This document shows positions 25,747 through 36,222 of a stretch of 64,000 bases of DNA, piece after piece. Source of the DNA: Mycolicibacterium sarraceniae (GTDB lineage Bacteria > Actinomycetota > Actinomycetes > Mycobacteriales > Mycobacteriaceae); contig NZ_AP022595.1 in the NCBI RefSeq assembly GCF_010731875.1, positions 3,720,001-3,784,000 of the forward strand, read 5' to 3'. Below the pieces are notes generated by a model, which saw only the letters and a list, made by a program, of their open reading frames with translations, was not told the DNA's origin and made no database searches. Numbering within the stretch: the stretch's first letter is position 1; every line of letters begins with the position of its first letter. The position numbers and the translations under genes are program-made.

Positions 25747-26904
25747 TCAGGAATCGTGCAGGTCGGTGCCGACCTGCATCACCGTCTCCTGGTCGCACAA
25801 CCCGAGGTTGGCAGCCAGCTGGGCGGCCTGCCTGGCGTCGAGTACCAGATGCAGCGGAATGCCTTCAGCCTGAAGAAGTTCCGCGTGTTTCCGCAGCTGG
25901 TTATTGCGTTCGTCGGCCTCTGAGCCGACCTGTCTGATCAGGGCCAGCGCAACCCGGCCGGGAAATGCGCGTGCCATCTCCTCGTAGATGAGGGGATCGC
26001 GCTGACCACTGTCGCCGACCAGCACGAACCGCATACTCGGGTAGGCCTTGAACAGTCGGCGGACTGCCGCGCGCTTGTGCTCGGCACCGCTACGCCTCAG
26101 ATACCGCTCGGTCGGACCCCAGTCGGTAAGGAACATCGGACCCGATGGGAAATCCCGCAGTTCGACGAACTGATCCAGCATCGAATAGAACGACCAGCTG
26201 CCGGTGGACACGTAGAAGAACGCCGGCTCCGGACGGGGCTTTCCAGTGCGCCCGGGTACGCCCCGTGCCAGTCCGCGATACAGCGCCGACATCCCGGGAA
26301 TCGCGCTGCGCTGCTCCACATCACGCAGCAACGTGCGGGCCACCATCGTCAGGCCCTCGGTCAAGCCGGTGAGCAGGATCGTGTCGTCGATATCGGAGAT
26401 CACCAGGAACGGCGCGGTCAACGACGGCTTGATCACCAGCCCCGCACCCACGGTCGGCTCGTCGCCAATCCCCGCAACAACAGCTTCGGCCGGGTGCCAG
26501 CCGGTGCGCAGCTTCGGCACGGGCAGCGAGAAGTTGGCGAAGCCGTGTGCGTCGGTGACCTCGGTGGCCCGGTGCCGACCGACCCGTAACTCGACCTGCG
26601 CACCGACGATCGATAATGCGGCATGCCGGCGCAGATTGCTCTGTGCGACCTCCCAGTACGGGATCCGGCTGTCGCCCGGGAGCTCCGGGGTCTCGAAGAC
26701 CCGAACCCGGACCTTGGCCACGTTGTCGGTGACGAACCCGCGATAGACCAGCACCCGGACACCGCGAAAGGCTCCGGACTGCACCTTGTAGTCGCGGCGC
26801 CGCTCGGTCAACTTGCCTTCCAGGCCCGCTACCACCGCGGCGGCCTCGGGGCTGCGCAGCTTCGCGGTCAGATCCGCGGCGATCCAACGGGGGAGTCGGG
26901 GCAT
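25747..26904 (-). CDS. APP1-type phosphatidate phosphatase / HAD-like protein (DUF2183)
   Basis: A 385-aa protein with the catalytic HAD-type motif VISDIDDTILLTGLTEG (DIDDT at residues 171-175), then FFYVSTGSWSFYSMLDQFVE and RFVLVGDSGQRDPLIYEEMA, which together define the APP1 catalytic domain. The N-terminal half forms a beta-rich region before it. Yeast App1 dephosphorylates phosphatidate; the role in mycobacteria is unknown. ATG 26904 is preferred because upstream sequence in the same frame comes from decayed neighbouring DNA. No signal peptide. Convergent with the permease (22 bp apart). Confidence 0.85.
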   Translation of the reverse strand: MPRLPRWIAADLTAKLRSPEAAAVVAGLEGKLTERRRDYKVQSGAFRGVRVLVYRGFVTDNVAKVRVRVFETPELPGDSRIPYWEVAQSNLRRHAALSIVGAQVELRVGRHRATEVTDAHGFANFSLPVPKLRTGWHPAEAVVAGIGDEPTVGAGLVIKPSLTAPFLVISDIDDTILLTGLTEGLTMVARTLLRDVEQRSAIPGMSALYRGLARGVPGRTGKPRPEPAFFYVSTGSWSFYSMLDQFVELRDFPSGPMFLTDWGPTERYLRRSGAEHKRAAVRRLFKAYPSMRFVLVGDSGQRDPLIYEEMARAFPGRVALALIRQVGSEADERNNQLRKHAELLQAEGIPLHLVLDARQAAQLAANLGLCDQETVMQVGTDLHDS

Positions 26905-26910
26905 GAGTTC

Positions 26911-27351
26911 TACAGTACGAATACCGATGAGGACGGGTCGATGGAACTGCCGGACAGATTCGCGAGCACCGCGGTGTAGCCCGCCAGGCCCGAACCGCGG
27001 TCGGAGGAATCGGCGGCCGCGGTCCCAACCGCGTGGGGAGCAGCCAGTGACAGTCCGGCCGCGAACACCGCGGCGCCGATACGCGCTCACCCCTTGACGA
27101 CCGCCATCAGACCCCCGACCGCCGACACGTACAGACCGTTGCTGAGTGACCGCACTTCTGCTGGCCACCAGATCGGTCTGGGTCGTGACGACGTAGTGCC
27201 CGCTGATCGACGCCTTGGTCAGGTCGACGGAGTTGGCCGCCACGAGTTTGGCGCAGCACTCAGGGCTTCCTGGTGTGGCGGCGTTGGTGGGCAGCGCGCC
27301 GGAGCTGGCGGTGGGGATGCCGGCCACCGGGAGGGCGGCAAGCGCGGCCAC
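26911..27351 (-). pseudogene. Decayed exported-protein genes
   Basis: On the minus strand an exported-protein-like start (AALAALPVAGIPTASSGALP) runs into SVDLTKASISGHYVVTTQTD. It then changes frame to LSNGLYVSAVGGLMAVVKG-stop near 27100. A second signal-peptide-like stretch follows in a third frame (IGAAVFAAGLSLAAPHAVGT) and ends at about 26911. None has a complete frame with a convincing start. I read this as one or two degraded secreted-protein genes. No family recognised. Confidence 0.4.
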
Positions 27352-27509
27352 GGCGACCGACCAACGGCGCCGTGGCTTGGCTAACCGGTGTCTGCCGCGG
27401 GCGGCTCTCTACCTGGCCAATTCCGGCGAATGAACACCGTTCACTCTCTTGGCGTCAGCGAACGTCCACGAGCGCCGAGTCGCCGCCGGGATGTTGCCGA
27501 TTCGGGGGC

Positions 27510-29813
27510 TCAGTCCGCTTTGGCGATGAGCCGCTTGAGTGCGGCCCGGTCGGGCTCGAGCAACTCGGTGATCCGGTCGTGATTGACGTCGGCAACGATG
27601 ATCTCGCCGACGTCCTTGTGTACATCGCTGAAGATGCCGTGTGCCTTCATCTTGTCGGCCTGATAGATGTTGTCCTCGGTAGGCGTGACGTAATACACCG
27701 CGTCGGCCTTGAACCGATGCACCATCCATAGGTGGATCAGCGTCATCAGGCGCTTCTGGCGCAGCTTCTCGGCGTAGGTGTTCTGGTCGCGTACCGTGAG
27801 GATGCTGCGGCCGTGCCGGTCCTTGATCGGATCGACGAGCACGTTCGCCAGCAGCTCCTCCTCGCCACCATCCTCGCGGGTGCCCCAGATGCCGAGCTCG
27901 AGCACCTCGCCTCCGGCCCGGCGTGGCCGCAATGTCACCCGTAGCTTTTCGCCAAGCTGATAATGCTCGTTCCAGAGCGCCAGCCACTCTTCGAGGAGCT
28001 TCTTGGGCACCTCGGTCTGCACCAGATGCTGGTGTTGTGTGGAGCCCTTGCCCATGGACTTTGTGGTGGCGGTACGGCCAGACGACGCGGCCAGCGCCGC
28101 ATCGCTGCGCGGCCCACCCACCAGTGTTTGTGGTGTGCGGTAGGGAGATTCAACCAGCCGCATCTTGCGCTGTAAGCGGGCAAGCGCCAACATACCGTCC
28201 TGGCGCAGGGCGGTGGCGAACTCCTCGGCGGCGACCCCGTCGATCTGATGACCGCCGTAGGTCATGAAATTGAAGACGAAGCCCATCTTGGCCAGCTCTT
28301 CGGGGAAGGCGCGCATCTCTTCGTCGCTCATCCCGGTGGTATCCCAGTTGAACGAGGGGGAGAGGTTGTAAGCCAGCATCTTGTCCGGGTAGACAGCATG
28401 CACGGCTTCGGCGAACTCGCGGGCGTCCGCAAGGTCTGCGGTTTTGGTCTCCATCCACAGCAGATCCGCAAATGGCGCTGCCGCAAGAGATTTCGCGATG
28501 GCATACGGGATACCGCCGCGCACCTGGTAGTAGCCCTCAGGGGTCTTGGCCCGCTCGGGATCCCAGGGTGCGTCCACGCCCAGTTCGCGGGCTTTTTCCC
28601 GGGCCGCGTACAGCGACGCGGTCTTGGCGAAGGTGAGCCAATCGGCTGCGCTCATCTCGTGCGGTTCGCCCTCGCCCTCGCGGAACTTCAACAGCTCGGC
28701 GACCGCGTCGCCATAGGTGTCCAGCCCGGCGTCATCCTGCCAGGCGTCGACGAACGTCGACTCGACCTTGTCGAAGAGGGCGTCGAGCGAGTGCTCCTGG
28801 CCGTCGCGCCAGGCGGCGGCCTGTGCGGCGATCAGCTCGAAGATGCCCTGGCGCTGCAGCCATGCGTCCGCAATGGCGTACTCGCCGTCGGGCAGCGCGT
28901 AGAGCAGGTGCCCGTTGAGTTCGGTCACCCCGGCCTCGTAGAAGCCCCGCACCATCGCCAGGAAGCACGACTTGTACGGGGGGACCTTGAGATTGGTTGC
29001 CCCGAGCAGGAACGGCTGATCGCGTTCGTCGGCCCGGCTGTCGATGAGGTTGGCGGCCTCGGCATCGGTGCGGGCGACGATGAGGCCGGGCACGTTCATG
29101 ATGTCGAGCTGGAAGCGGGCGGTGTTGAGCCGCTTGAGCTGTTCGTCGGACGGCACCAGCACTTTGCCACCCTGATGACCGCACTTCTTGGTGCCGGGGC
29201 GTTGGTCCTCGATGTGATAACCAGGCACGCCGGCCTCCACGAATCGCCGAATAAGGTTGCGCACGTGGGGATCTCCACCGTGGCCGGTGTCAGCGTCGGC
29301 GACGATGAATGGCCGGTAGTCGACGGCGGGTTGCGTCGCGCGCTGTTCGGGCGTCATCTGCAGGCGCAGGTACTGCTGGTTACGGTCGGCGGTCAGCAGC
29401 GCGCGCACCAGCCCGGCCGCTTCCTCGGGCACCTGGCTCAGCGGGTAGCTTGCGAGATCGGGGCCGGGATCCTCGGTGACCGAACCCTTGGCCGACGTCG
29501 CCCAGCCGCCGAGGTAGATGCCCTCGATGCCCATCCGTTTCATCGTCACCGCCTGGCCCGGCGAGTACGGGCCGAAGGTGGTGATGCTCTTCTTGACCGC
29601 GAAGAGTTCGCGCAGGCGTTTGTGGAAAGCGGTGGCGGCCTCGCGGGCGACGGTGTGGTCATTCGGGATCGTGCCGCGCTGTTCGACGACCTGCCGTGCG
29701 GTGTAGAGCCGAGTGATCCCCTCGAACCGCGGGCTGTCGAAGTACTGCTGTGTCTCGGCGACCTCACGGTCGAACGGTGACTGGGTCGCTGAGTCCGCTT
29801 CGATGATGGACAT
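27510..29813 (-). CDS. aceA: Isocitrate lyase, long mycobacterial form
   Basis: Cleaves isocitrate to succinate and glyoxylate in the glyoxylate shunt, needed for growth on fatty acids and acetate; mycobacterial ICLs also act as methylisocitrate lyase. The 767-aa length matches the long AceA (ICL2) form with extra internal and C-terminal domains, not the ~430-aa ICL1. The catalytic motif [10 protein letters not shown] is at residues 208-216 with C211, and ADADTGHGG binds metal and substrate. ATG 29813 is chosen because upstream sequence in frame is non-conserved. The gene is intact and probably monocistronic. Confidence 0.95.
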   Translation of the reverse strand: MSIIEADSATQSPFDREVAETQQYFDSPRFEGITRLYTARQVVEQRGTIPNDHTVAREAATAFHKRLRELFAVKKSITTFGPYSPGQAVTMKRMGIEGIYLGGWATSAKGSVTEDPGPDLASYPLSQVPEEAAGLVRALLTADRNQQYLRLQMTPEQRATQPAVDYRPFIVADADTGHGGDPHVRNLIRRFVEAGVPGYHIEDQRPGTKKCGHQGGKVLVPSDEQLKRLNTARFQLDIMNVPGLIVARTDAEAANLIDSRADERDQPFLLGATNLKVPPYKSCFLAMVRGFYEAGVTELNGHLLYALPDGEYAIADAWLQRQGIFELIAAQAAAWRDGQEHSLDALFDKVESTFVDAWQDDAGLDTYGDAVAELLKFREGEGEPHEMSAADWLTFAKTASLYAAREKARELGVDAPWDPERAKTPEGYYQVRGGIPYAIAKSLAAAPFADLLWMETKTADLADAREFAEAVHAVYPDKMLAYNLSPSFNWDTTGMSDEEMRAFPEELAKMGFVFNFMTYGGHQIDGVAAEEFATALRQDGMLALARLQRKMRLVESPYRTPQTLVGGPRSDAALAASSGRTATTKSMGKGSTQHQHLVQTEVPKKLLEEWLALWNEHYQLGEKLRVTLRPRRAGGEVLELGIWGTREDGGEEELLANVLVDPIKDRHGRSILTVRDQNTYAEKLRQKRLMTLIHLWMVHRFKADAVYYVTPTEDNIYQADKMKAHGIFSDVHKDVGEIIVADVNHDRITELLEPDRAALKRLIAKAD

Positions 29814-29948
29814 AGGTCGCACGCTCCTCGCTGAGCTGGTTTCCGCGGGTGCCAACCCCCGACGGCGAGTTCGATTATCCCAGCTCCACCTCCGGCACGA
29901 GTGGGTTTGGCGCACCCGCACCGCCGACATCGGCAATCACCATTGCGG

Positions 29949-30512
29949 CTAGTTGGGCCTATCGCGTTCACCCGGGCTCCAAAATCTGGACGTCGGCCGA
30001 CGTCTCCTTCACTGCCAGCCCGGACCTGCGGGGTGCGCTGGACAATCTGGTGACCACAGCGCACTCGCTGAACGCTCAGCAGAAGGACATCGACGACCCG
30101 CCTGCTCGACACGTACAGCCCGGAGCTGTTCTGCAGCCTGTGCACCATTGCCCAGGTGTAGCCCGCCGCTTTCGAAGCCTTCGGCGGCAACGGCTGTTCG
30201 CTTAGCACCATGACCGATATTCGCTTAGCGCCATGACCGAGATCCTCGGCGCCCCCAATCCCGATGTCTACCCGGACAGTTTGCGGTGAACAAATGGTCG
30301 GGGCGGGCCTGGTGGCGCGCCCGGGTGCTGGCAGACGATCGACCGTAAATTCTGGCCGGCGCGGCCCTACCTCGTGGTCGATGATGGCGCGGCGATTGCG
30401 CCAGACGACCACTTCGAACTCGGCCAGCCGCTGCTCACCGAATAGGTGTGGGGCCGTCAGGTCGGGAAGAACACCATCAACCCCTGGCGATCGGAGGTGT
30501 CTAAGCTGACCG
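29949..30512 (+). pseudogene. Mce-family protein fragments
   Basis: Several short plus-strand pieces in different frames recall Mce (MlaD-type) proteins: ADVSFTASPDLRGALDNLVT followed by THSLN-type sequence, LLDTYSPELFCSL near 30100-30145 (compare the conserved D.YSP.L.C of Mce C-terminal regions), and QPLLTE then VWGRQVGKNTINPW near 30430-30490. No frame is open long enough to be a gene. The 700-bp space between aceA and the thiolase-like gene therefore holds debris of an mce gene rather than regulatory DNA alone. Confidence 0.45.
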
Positions 30513-30513
30513 C

Positions 30514-32055
30514 GTGAGTTCAGCGCCGCAGCCTCCCGACGCACACGCCATTGATCCGAACACTCCGGTGCTCATCGGCTGGCATCAGGTCAGCCGCCGC
30601 GACAACGACTTCCGCGATGCGTGTGAGCCCGTCGAGCTGATGGCCCAAGCCGCCGAGGGTACCGGGTTGGCGGCTGCCGCGCTGCGCTTGGTCGACTGGA
30701 TCGGTGTCACCGAGGGGCTGACCCGTTACCCGGATCCGGGTCGTCTGGTCGCCGATCGTATCGGCGCTACGGGAGCTCACACCGTGCTCGCAAAGATCGG
30801 GGTGATGCAGCACAGCCTGATCGCGCGCGCCTGCCAGGCAGTCCAGTCCGGCGAGGCCACTGTCGCGCTCGTTGTCGGCGGGGAGGCCCATTACCGCCAC
30901 GTGCGGGCCGGTGGTGCCGGTCATTCGGCACCGGTCACCGAACAGCCAGACGGCACCACACCCGGTGAGACATTGTCGTCGGCCGAGTTCGACGACAACA
31001 TGAGTCACCCGGCCGAAGCGGCGGCCGGGCTGGCGGCCACCCCGGGCTACTACTCCCTGATCGACAGCCACTGGCGAGCCGAGCACAGGCGCAGCCCCGA
31101 CGAGCACCGCGACGCCGTGGCCGCGCTATATGAACGTTTTGTCCAGATCGCCGCGACAAATCCGCACGCCGTGCGAACCCATCCTTATAGTCGCGGCGAG
31201 ATACGGGACGCATCGCCGTCGAACCCCATGATCGCCTTCCCGTATACGAAGCTGATGATCACGACATGGACGGTGGATCAGGGCTGCGCGCTGGTCTTCG
31301 CCACCGCCGCCACAGCAGACGCAATGGGGATACCGCGCAGCCGATGGTGTTTCCCGGTGATTGCTGCCGAGTCCAATCATGTTGTGCCCGTGGCAGCCCG
31401 GACGCGGCTGCATCAGCCCGCCGCGATGCGGATCATCGCCGACGCGGTGCGGCGGCATACTGGTCTGGAGCCGGCCGGGGCAGACTTGTTCGACCTTTAC
31501 AGCGCATTCCCCGTCCCGGCGCTGGTGGGTGCCGAGGGCTTGGGCATATCCGCAGACCGGGATCTCACGGTGACCGGTGGCATGTCCTTTGCCGGTGGAC
31601 CGCTCAACAGCTACGTCTTTCACGCCATCGCCACTGCGGCGCAGGAGCTTTCCGATTCGCACGCACGTTCGGCACTGATCAGTTGCGTCAGCGGTTTCTA
31701 CACCAAACAGGCCGCGTTGGTGCTCAGCTCCGATCCGCCCGCCAAGCCCTTTGTCGTTGTCGATGTAAGTGCCGATGTGGCCAAGGCGGAGCCTCGGGTG
31801 CCGATGGCCGGCAATTCAACTGGCGACGGTACCGTCGTCGCCTACACAGTCCTCTTCGAGGATGGGCATCCGGAACGGTGCGTCGCGGTCATCGACCTGC
31901 TCGACGGCAGGCGCACAGTGGCGCGCAACCACGATGAACAGGTGATGGCGACGGCCATGGAGACAGATCTGGTGGGCGGGCCCGTTAGCGTGGCCGAGGG
32001 GTTATTCACCCCTGCTCCCATTGTGGGTTCCTGTGCTCCCGTTGTGGGTTCCTGA
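30514..32055 (+). CDS. Thiolase-superfamily protein (acetyl-CoA acetyltransferase / lipid-transfer type)
   Basis: A 513-aa thiolase-fold protein. N-terminal part: VLIGWHQVSRRDNDFRDACE, IGVTEGLTRYPDPGRLVADR; central: LALVVGGEAHYRH-like core; C-terminal: DLFDLYSAFPVPALVGAEGL and MSFAGGPLNSYVFHAIATAA, with a final beta domain typical of mycobacterial members. These proteins act in thiolysis or retro-aldol steps of lipid and sterol side-chain breakdown. I do not see a classical thiolase CxS active-site loop, so the reaction is uncertain. GTG 30514 is the start. The last 14 codons are a 21-bp tandem duplication (see findings). Confidence 0.8.
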   Translation: MSSAPQPPDAHAIDPNTPVLIGWHQVSRRDNDFRDACEPVELMAQAAEGTGLAAAALRLVDWIGVTEGLTRYPDPGRLVADRIGATGAHTVLAKIGVMQHSLIARACQAVQSGEATVALVVGGEAHYRHVRAGGAGHSAPVTEQPDGTTPGETLSSAEFDDNMSHPAEAAAGLAATPGYYSLIDSHWRAEHRRSPDEHRDAVAALYERFVQIAATNPHAVRTHPYSRGEIRDASPSNPMIAFPYTKLMITTWTVDQGCALVFATAATADAMGIPRSRWCFPVIAAESNHVVPVAARTRLHQPAAMRIIADAVRRHTGLEPAGADLFDLYSAFPVPALVGAEGLGISADRDLTVTGGMSFAGGPLNSYVFHAIATAAQELSDSHARSALISCVSGFYTKQAALVLSSDPPAKPFVVVDVSADVAKAEPRVPMAGNSTGDGTVVAYTVLFEDGHPERCVAVIDLLDGRRTVARNHDEQVMATAMETDLVGGPVSVAEGLFTPAPIVGSCAPVVGS

Positions 32056-32101
32056 AACCGGTACGTCGCCGCCTGCCCTGCGGCTGGTCGTTCGGAGATT
32101 T

Positions 32102-32665
32102 CTAGGCGGGCTCAGGCGCGAGATCGCCTGCCGGTGGCGCAATTTGGGCATCAGCGGGCACGATGTCCCCGGCGGGCGGCGGCAGCTGGTCGGCCGGTGG
32201 CGGCGGTGCGTCGACCATGGCGTCGACGAACACCGGCGCATCCGGAGTAGGCGCATCGGGCGCCGGCGGTGCCAGGGGATCGGCCATGTCGTCGGCGGGC
32301 ATCGGCAGGTACATGTGGTGGGTGAACTGCGGCTGATAGGCGCCGCCGCCACCGATCCGCACGCCACCGCCCTCACCGCTGGACACCGCGGTGCCGTCGG
32401 GCAGCGTGACAGCGGTGTGCCCGCCATTCCAGCCGATCACGAGAGAGTTCGGGGCGGTTCCGTAGTGGAAACCTCGGGCGAGCAGCGCTGCTTCCTCGTT
32501 GCCGGTGTGGAACCGGCTGCCGTACACGGGCCTGCCGGTGGCCGCATTGGCCACCCAGGAGGCCAGCCCTGAGCAGTCGGTGCCAGCCGGACTGTCCCCA
32601 CCAGGGACGTACGGCGTGCTTGACACCTGACTAATCAGAGTCATCAACGTCGCGATTGCAAACAT
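32102..32665 (-). CDS. Small NlpC/P60-like peptidase with proline-rich tail
   Basis: A 187-aa protein. Residues about 15-118 contain YVPGGDSPAGTDCSGLASWV (DCSG, probable catalytic Cys) and IGWNGGHTAVTLPDGTAVSS (GGHTA, His), resembling NlpC/P60 or RipD-like peptidoglycan-acting domains. The C-terminal 65 residues are Pro/Ala/Asp-rich. The N-terminus (MFAIATLMTLISQVSS) is short and lacks a classical basic signal-peptide start, so export is uncertain. It is followed convergently by the thiolase-like gene (46 bp apart). Confidence 0.7.
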   Translation of the reverse strand: MFAIATLMTLISQVSSTPYVPGGDSPAGTDCSGLASWVANAATGRPVYGSRFHTGNEEAALLARGFHYGTAPNSLVIGWNGGHTAVTLPDGTAVSSGEGGGVRIGGGGAYQPQFTHHMYLPMPADDMADPLAPPAPDAPTPDAPVFVDAMVDAPPPPADQLPPPAGDIVPADAQIAPPAGDLAPEPA

Positions 32666-33032
32666 GTCGCCGAAGCTAACAACTAAGTGGCGTGCATACC
32701 AAAGTGTGTGCTTTGCAGCACGTTTCGCAAAATGGTGTGGTGCACTTAACAGTTTCGCTGAATATTCCGAACGTAATCGGCTGTGCTAGCTTTGCGCGTT
32801 ACGCGACTTAAACTCTCTACCAGGGGTTTTCGACAAGCGCGCTTGGTCAGCGGTTACGCGGACACAGTTGGCCCAGAGAGATGCCCTGATGCGGCCGTGA
32901 CAGGTCTGTGATGACTTGATCGATTCAGAAGAGCTGCAAACGGTGCGTTGCCGTGATCGTGCTCTTGCCGAGGCGAAACGACGTCGGCTCGTTGCGGTCG
33001 AAACCGCACAGCCGGCGAAGAATGCGATGGTT
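32666..33032. other. 367-bp intergenic region, no gene seen
   Basis: This stretch lies upstream of the NlpC/P60 gene and downstream of the enoyl-CoA hydratase. It is more AT-rich than its surroundings between 32680 and 32840. I looked for a tRNA, a c-di-AMP (ydaO) riboswitch as found before some mycobacterial cell-wall hydrolase genes, and short ORFs, and could not support any of them. It probably carries the NlpC/P60 promoter. Confidence 0.4.
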
Positions 33033-33944
33033 TCAGCTTTGCGCGCGAACCTGATCCTTGACGGCGGGCACGATCGGCGGGGCGGTCTTCCAGTTCGGCA
33101 GGCCGTCCTCCTCGAGACCCACCGGCCAACCGTTGTCGTGCACCTGCGCCCAATGTGAGTGGTTGAGCTGGTGCAGAGTGAAGCAGGCGTTCAGCGCGTT
33201 GTAGAAGCCCATGTTGTCCTGCGTCTGGTTGACGGCTTCCTTGGCCAGCAGCGCCGCCATGGTCGGAACTTCGGCGATCCGACGGGCGAACTCCAGCGTC
33301 TTATCGGCGAGTTCGTCTGGTGGGAAGACCTTCGAGATCATGCCCAGCTGATACGCCTCGTCAACCGTCATCGCATCACCGGTGAGCATCAGCTCCTTGG
33401 TCTTGCGTGGCCCGAACTCCCATGGGTGAGCGAAGTACTCGACGCCGCACATACCCAGCCGCGCGCCGACGACATCGGCGAAGCGGGTGCCTTCGGCGGC
33501 CACGATCAGGTCGCACGCCCACATCAGCATCAGCGCGGCGGCATAGACGTCACCGTGGACCTGGGCGACGGTGATCTTGCGTAGGTCGCGCCAACGGCGG
33601 GTGTTGGAGAAGAAGTGATGCCATTCCTGCAGCATCAGGCTTTCGGCGCCTTCGCGGGTGGCACCATTCACCGTGAAGCTCGGGTGCTGGTCCGGCCCGG
33701 GGCTGTGCTCGGCCCGCGACACCGAGGACCCCAGGTCGTGGCCGGAGGAGAACATCGGACCATGACCGCCCAGGATGACTACTCGAACCTTGTCGTCGGC
33801 CTCCGCGGCCAGGAACGCCTCGTTGAGTTCCACCAGCAGGCCGCGGTTCTGGGCGTTGCGCGCCTCGGGCCGATTGAGCATGATGCGCGCGATGCGGCCG
33901 TCATCGAGCTCTTCGTAGGTGAGGAAACGGTAGTCCTGGGGCAT
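33033..33944 (-). CDS. Enoyl-CoA hydratase/isomerase family protein
   Basis: A 303-aa crotonase-fold enzyme that hydrates trans-2-enoyl-CoA in beta-oxidation or a related reaction. Visible elements: RIMLNRPEARNAQNRGLLVE, the oxyanion segment GPMFSSGHDLG, and VAQVHGDVYAAALMLMWACD with a CGVEYF variant where many hydratases carry the second catalytic Glu. A long C-terminal extension (HDNGWPVGLEEDGLPNWKTA) is typical of a mycobacterial EchA subgroup. ATG 33944 lies 29 bp downstream of the ligase stop, so it is the distal gene of the minus-strand catabolic operon. Confidence 0.87.
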   Translation of the reverse strand: MPQDYRFLTYEELDDGRIARIMLNRPEARNAQNRGLLVELNEAFLAAEADDKVRVVILGGHGPMFSSGHDLGSSVSRAEHSPGPDQHPSFTVNGATREGAESLMLQEWHHFFSNTRRWRDLRKITVAQVHGDVYAAALMLMWACDLIVAAEGTRFADVVGARLGMCGVEYFAHPWEFGPRKTKELMLTGDAMTVDEAYQLGMISKVFPPDELADKTLEFARRIAEVPTMAALLAKEAVNQTQDNMGFYNALNACFTLHQLNHSHWAQVHDNGWPVGLEEDGLPNWKTAPPIVPAVKDQVRAQS

Positions 33945-33973
33945 GGCGGCATTCTATGCAGAGGAGAATGCCG

Positions 33974-35443
33974 TTACCCGAGCCGGGCGCGCAATTCGCG
34001 TTTGAGAACCTTGCCATAGCTGTTCTTGGGCAGTTCGTCGATGAAAACGTACCGCTTGGGACGCTTGAACCGGGCGATCCGATCCAGCAGGTGGGTATCG
34101 AGTGAGCCGTCGGCGGCCGAGCCGACGATGAAGGCCACGACCACCTCGCCCCACTCGGGATCCGGTGCGCCGACCACGCAGGCCTCGGCCACGCCGGGAT
34201 GTTCCAGCAGCGCCTCCTCGACCTCGCGCGGGTAGATATTGCTCCCGCCACTGATCACCACATCCTTGGAGCGATCACGCAGGGTCAGATAGCCCCGCTG
34301 GTCATACGAGCCCATATCGCCGGTGTAGAGCCAGCCGTCCCTGACGGTGGTACGAGTCGCCTCGGCGTTGTTCCAATAGCCGGACATCACGACATCGCCC
34401 CGGCACACGATCTCGCCGATCTGTCCCGGCTCGGCGTATGCGCAGTCGGAGCCCAACACCGCGACCTCGACCCCGGAACGCGGATAGCCCACCGAGCCGA
34501 GGATCGCGTCGTCGTCGGATTCGTGGTCGGCGCGGCGCAATCCGGTGATCGTCATCGGCGCTTCGCCCTGGCCGTAGATCTGGGCGAAAACCGGCCCGAA
34601 CGCCGTCATCGCCTTCTTCAGACCGTCGACATACATCGGGCCGCCCCCATAGACGATAGTGCGCAGCGTCGGCGGCGCCTTGCGTCCGGTGCTGACGAGA
34701 CGCGCAATCATGGTGGGTGCCAGGAAGGCTGACGATCCCGGATGGAGACCGCACAGGTCGAGGAACTCGTCAGGGTCAAAAGCGCCCGATTCGGACACCA
34801 CCTGGCGGGCGCCGCGCAGCACGTAAGGCGCGATGTAGAGCCCGGAGCCGTGCGACATCGGTGCGGCATGCAGCAGGCTGCAGTTCTCATCGGGGGAGTC
34901 GATATCGGCCAGGTGCGCCACCGTCATCGCGGTCAGGTTCCGATGCGAGAGCATCGCGCCCTTCGAGCGGCCGGTGGTGCCGCTGGTGTAGAACAGCCAG
35001 GCCAGTGTGGACGGGTCGGTGTCGGGGACTGCCGCCGGCGGTCCGTTGAAGAGCCGCTCGTAGTCGGGGCCGCCGATCAGCTCGACGCCGACGGGGGATT
35101 CCGGCCTGAGCTCGGAAGCTATCTTCGGCGATGCGAATGCCGTTGCGACACCGGCATCTTCGAGGATCTGCACCATCTCGCGGGGATGCAACTTGAAGTT
35201 GATCGGGACGACGACGCACTCGGCGGCCCACACCGCGTAGAACAGCTCGATGATCTCGGCGCGGTTCTCGCTGGCGATCGCGATCCGTTGCCCGGGCGTG
35301 TACGTTCGGCGCAGCGCGCCGGCCAGCCGTAATACCCGGTCGTGCAACTGAGTCCAGGTGTGCAGCTGGTGTGCGCCACGGTAAACCGCGCCGCGGTCGC
35401 CGAGTCGGGTGGCGGCCTGATCGAGGGTGGCGAACAGATTCAC
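33974..35443 (-). CDS. Acyl-CoA ligase (AMP-forming), FadD type
   Basis: Activates a carboxylic acid to its CoA thioester through an acyl-adenylate. The 489-aa protein has [20 protein letters not shown] (P-loop A3), [15 protein letters not shown] (A5), [20 protein letters not shown] (A7), [20 protein letters not shown] (A8) and the [14 protein letters not shown]10 lysine. GTG 35443 overlaps the SDR stop (GTGA) and is preferred over upstream starts that lie within the SDR. It forms a tight group with the SDR, the second ligase and the regulator. Confidence 0.88.
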   Translation of the reverse strand: MNLFATLDQAATRLGDRGAVYRGAHQLHTWTQLHDRVLRLAGALRRTYTPGQRIAIASENRAEIIELFYAVWAAECVVVPINFKLHPREMVQILEDAGVATAFASPKIASELRPESPVGVELIGGPDYERLFNGPPAAVPDTDPSTLAWLFYTSGTTGRSKGAMLSHRNLTAMTVAHLADIDSPDENCSLLHAAPMSHGSGLYIAPYVLRGARQVVSESGAFDPDEFLDLCGLHPGSSAFLAPTMIARLVSTGRKAPPTLRTIVYGGGPMYVDGLKKAMTAFGPVFAQIYGQGEAPMTITGLRRADHESDDDAILGSVGYPRSGVEVAVLGSDCAYAEPGQIGEIVCRGDVVMSGYWNNAEATRTTVRDGWLYTGDMGSYDQRGYLTLRDRSKDVVISGGSNIYPREVEEALLEHPGVAEACVVGAPDPEWGEVVVAFIVGSAADGSLDTHLLDRIARFKRPKRYVFIDELPKNSYGKVLKRELRARLG

Positions 35444-36222
35444 CGCGCGATCCACTCCGAGGACAGCGCGAAGTCGGACAGATATTTCGTGGAGCTCCAC
35501 CCGCCGTCGACCACGATCGTCTGACCATTGATGAAACTGCCACCCGGAGAACATAGGAACGCCACCGTGGCGGCGATGTCCTCAACCCGGCCCAGCCGGG
35601 TGTGCGGTGTCATCTCGGTCTGCATTTTCTTGAATCCGGGATCCTTCAGGCGCTGTTCGACCATTGGCGTCACAGTCACCCCCGGGGCGACCGCGTTGGC
35701 GCGGATCCCCTGTGCGCCGTACTGACACGCGATATGTGTGGTCAGCGCGGTGAGGCCGCCCTTGGCGGCGGAGTACGCGCCGCCACGCAGGCCGCCGACG
35801 ACGGCGAAGGTGGAGGTGATGTTGATGATCGCCGATCCGGGCCGCATGTGCGGAATTACGTCGCGAGCCAACCGGAATGGGGCCCGCAGCATGACACCGA
35901 GGAAGTAATCCAGTGTCTCGTCGTCGGTTTCGTGCAGTGGCTTGGGGCTGCCGACCCCGGCGTTGTTGACCAGAAAGTCGATATGGCCCCACCGCGACAC
36001 TGCGAGGTCGACGATCCGCTGCGGGGCGTCATCGTCGGTGAGGTCGACGGCCAGAGTGGCGACCCGATCGGGATCGGCGATGGCCCCGGCCAGTCCGGTC
36101 AGTCGCTCGGCGTCGCGACCGGTGCCGACAACAGCCATTCCCATCTCGGCGAGCTTTGTGGCGCAGGCGAAACCGATTCCGCTGCTTGCGCCGGTCACCA
36201 CCGCTACCTGCGTATCACCCAT
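35440..36222 (-). CDS. SDR-family oxidoreductase
   Basis: A 260-aa classical short-chain dehydrogenase: TGASSGIG cofactor motif at residues about 11-18, NNAGVG, and the catalytic Ser/Tyr/Lys in [11 protein letters not shown] and [21 protein letters not shown] closes the fold. ATG 36222 overlaps the upstream ligase by 8 bp. It probably oxidises a hydroxyl to a ketone on a pathway intermediate; the exact substrate is unknown. Confidence 0.87.
   Translation of the reverse strand: MGDTQVAVVTGASSGIGFACATKLAEMGMAVVGTGRDAERLTGLAGAIADPDRVATLAVDLTDDDAPQRIVDLAVSRWGHIDFLVNNAGVGSPKPLHETDDETLDYFLGVMLRAPFRLARDVIPHMRPGSAIINITSTFAVVGGLRGGAYSAAKGGLTALTTHIACQYGAQGIRANAVAPGVTVTPMVEQRLKDPGFKKMQTEMTPHTRLGRVEDIAATVAFLCSPGGSFINGQTIVVDGGWSSTKYLSDFALSSEWIAR

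Noticed and set aside
32666..33032. ydaO-type c-di-AMP riboswitch before the NlpC/P60 gene
   Set aside because: I could not match the conserved paired elements or core sequences of that riboswitch in either strand.
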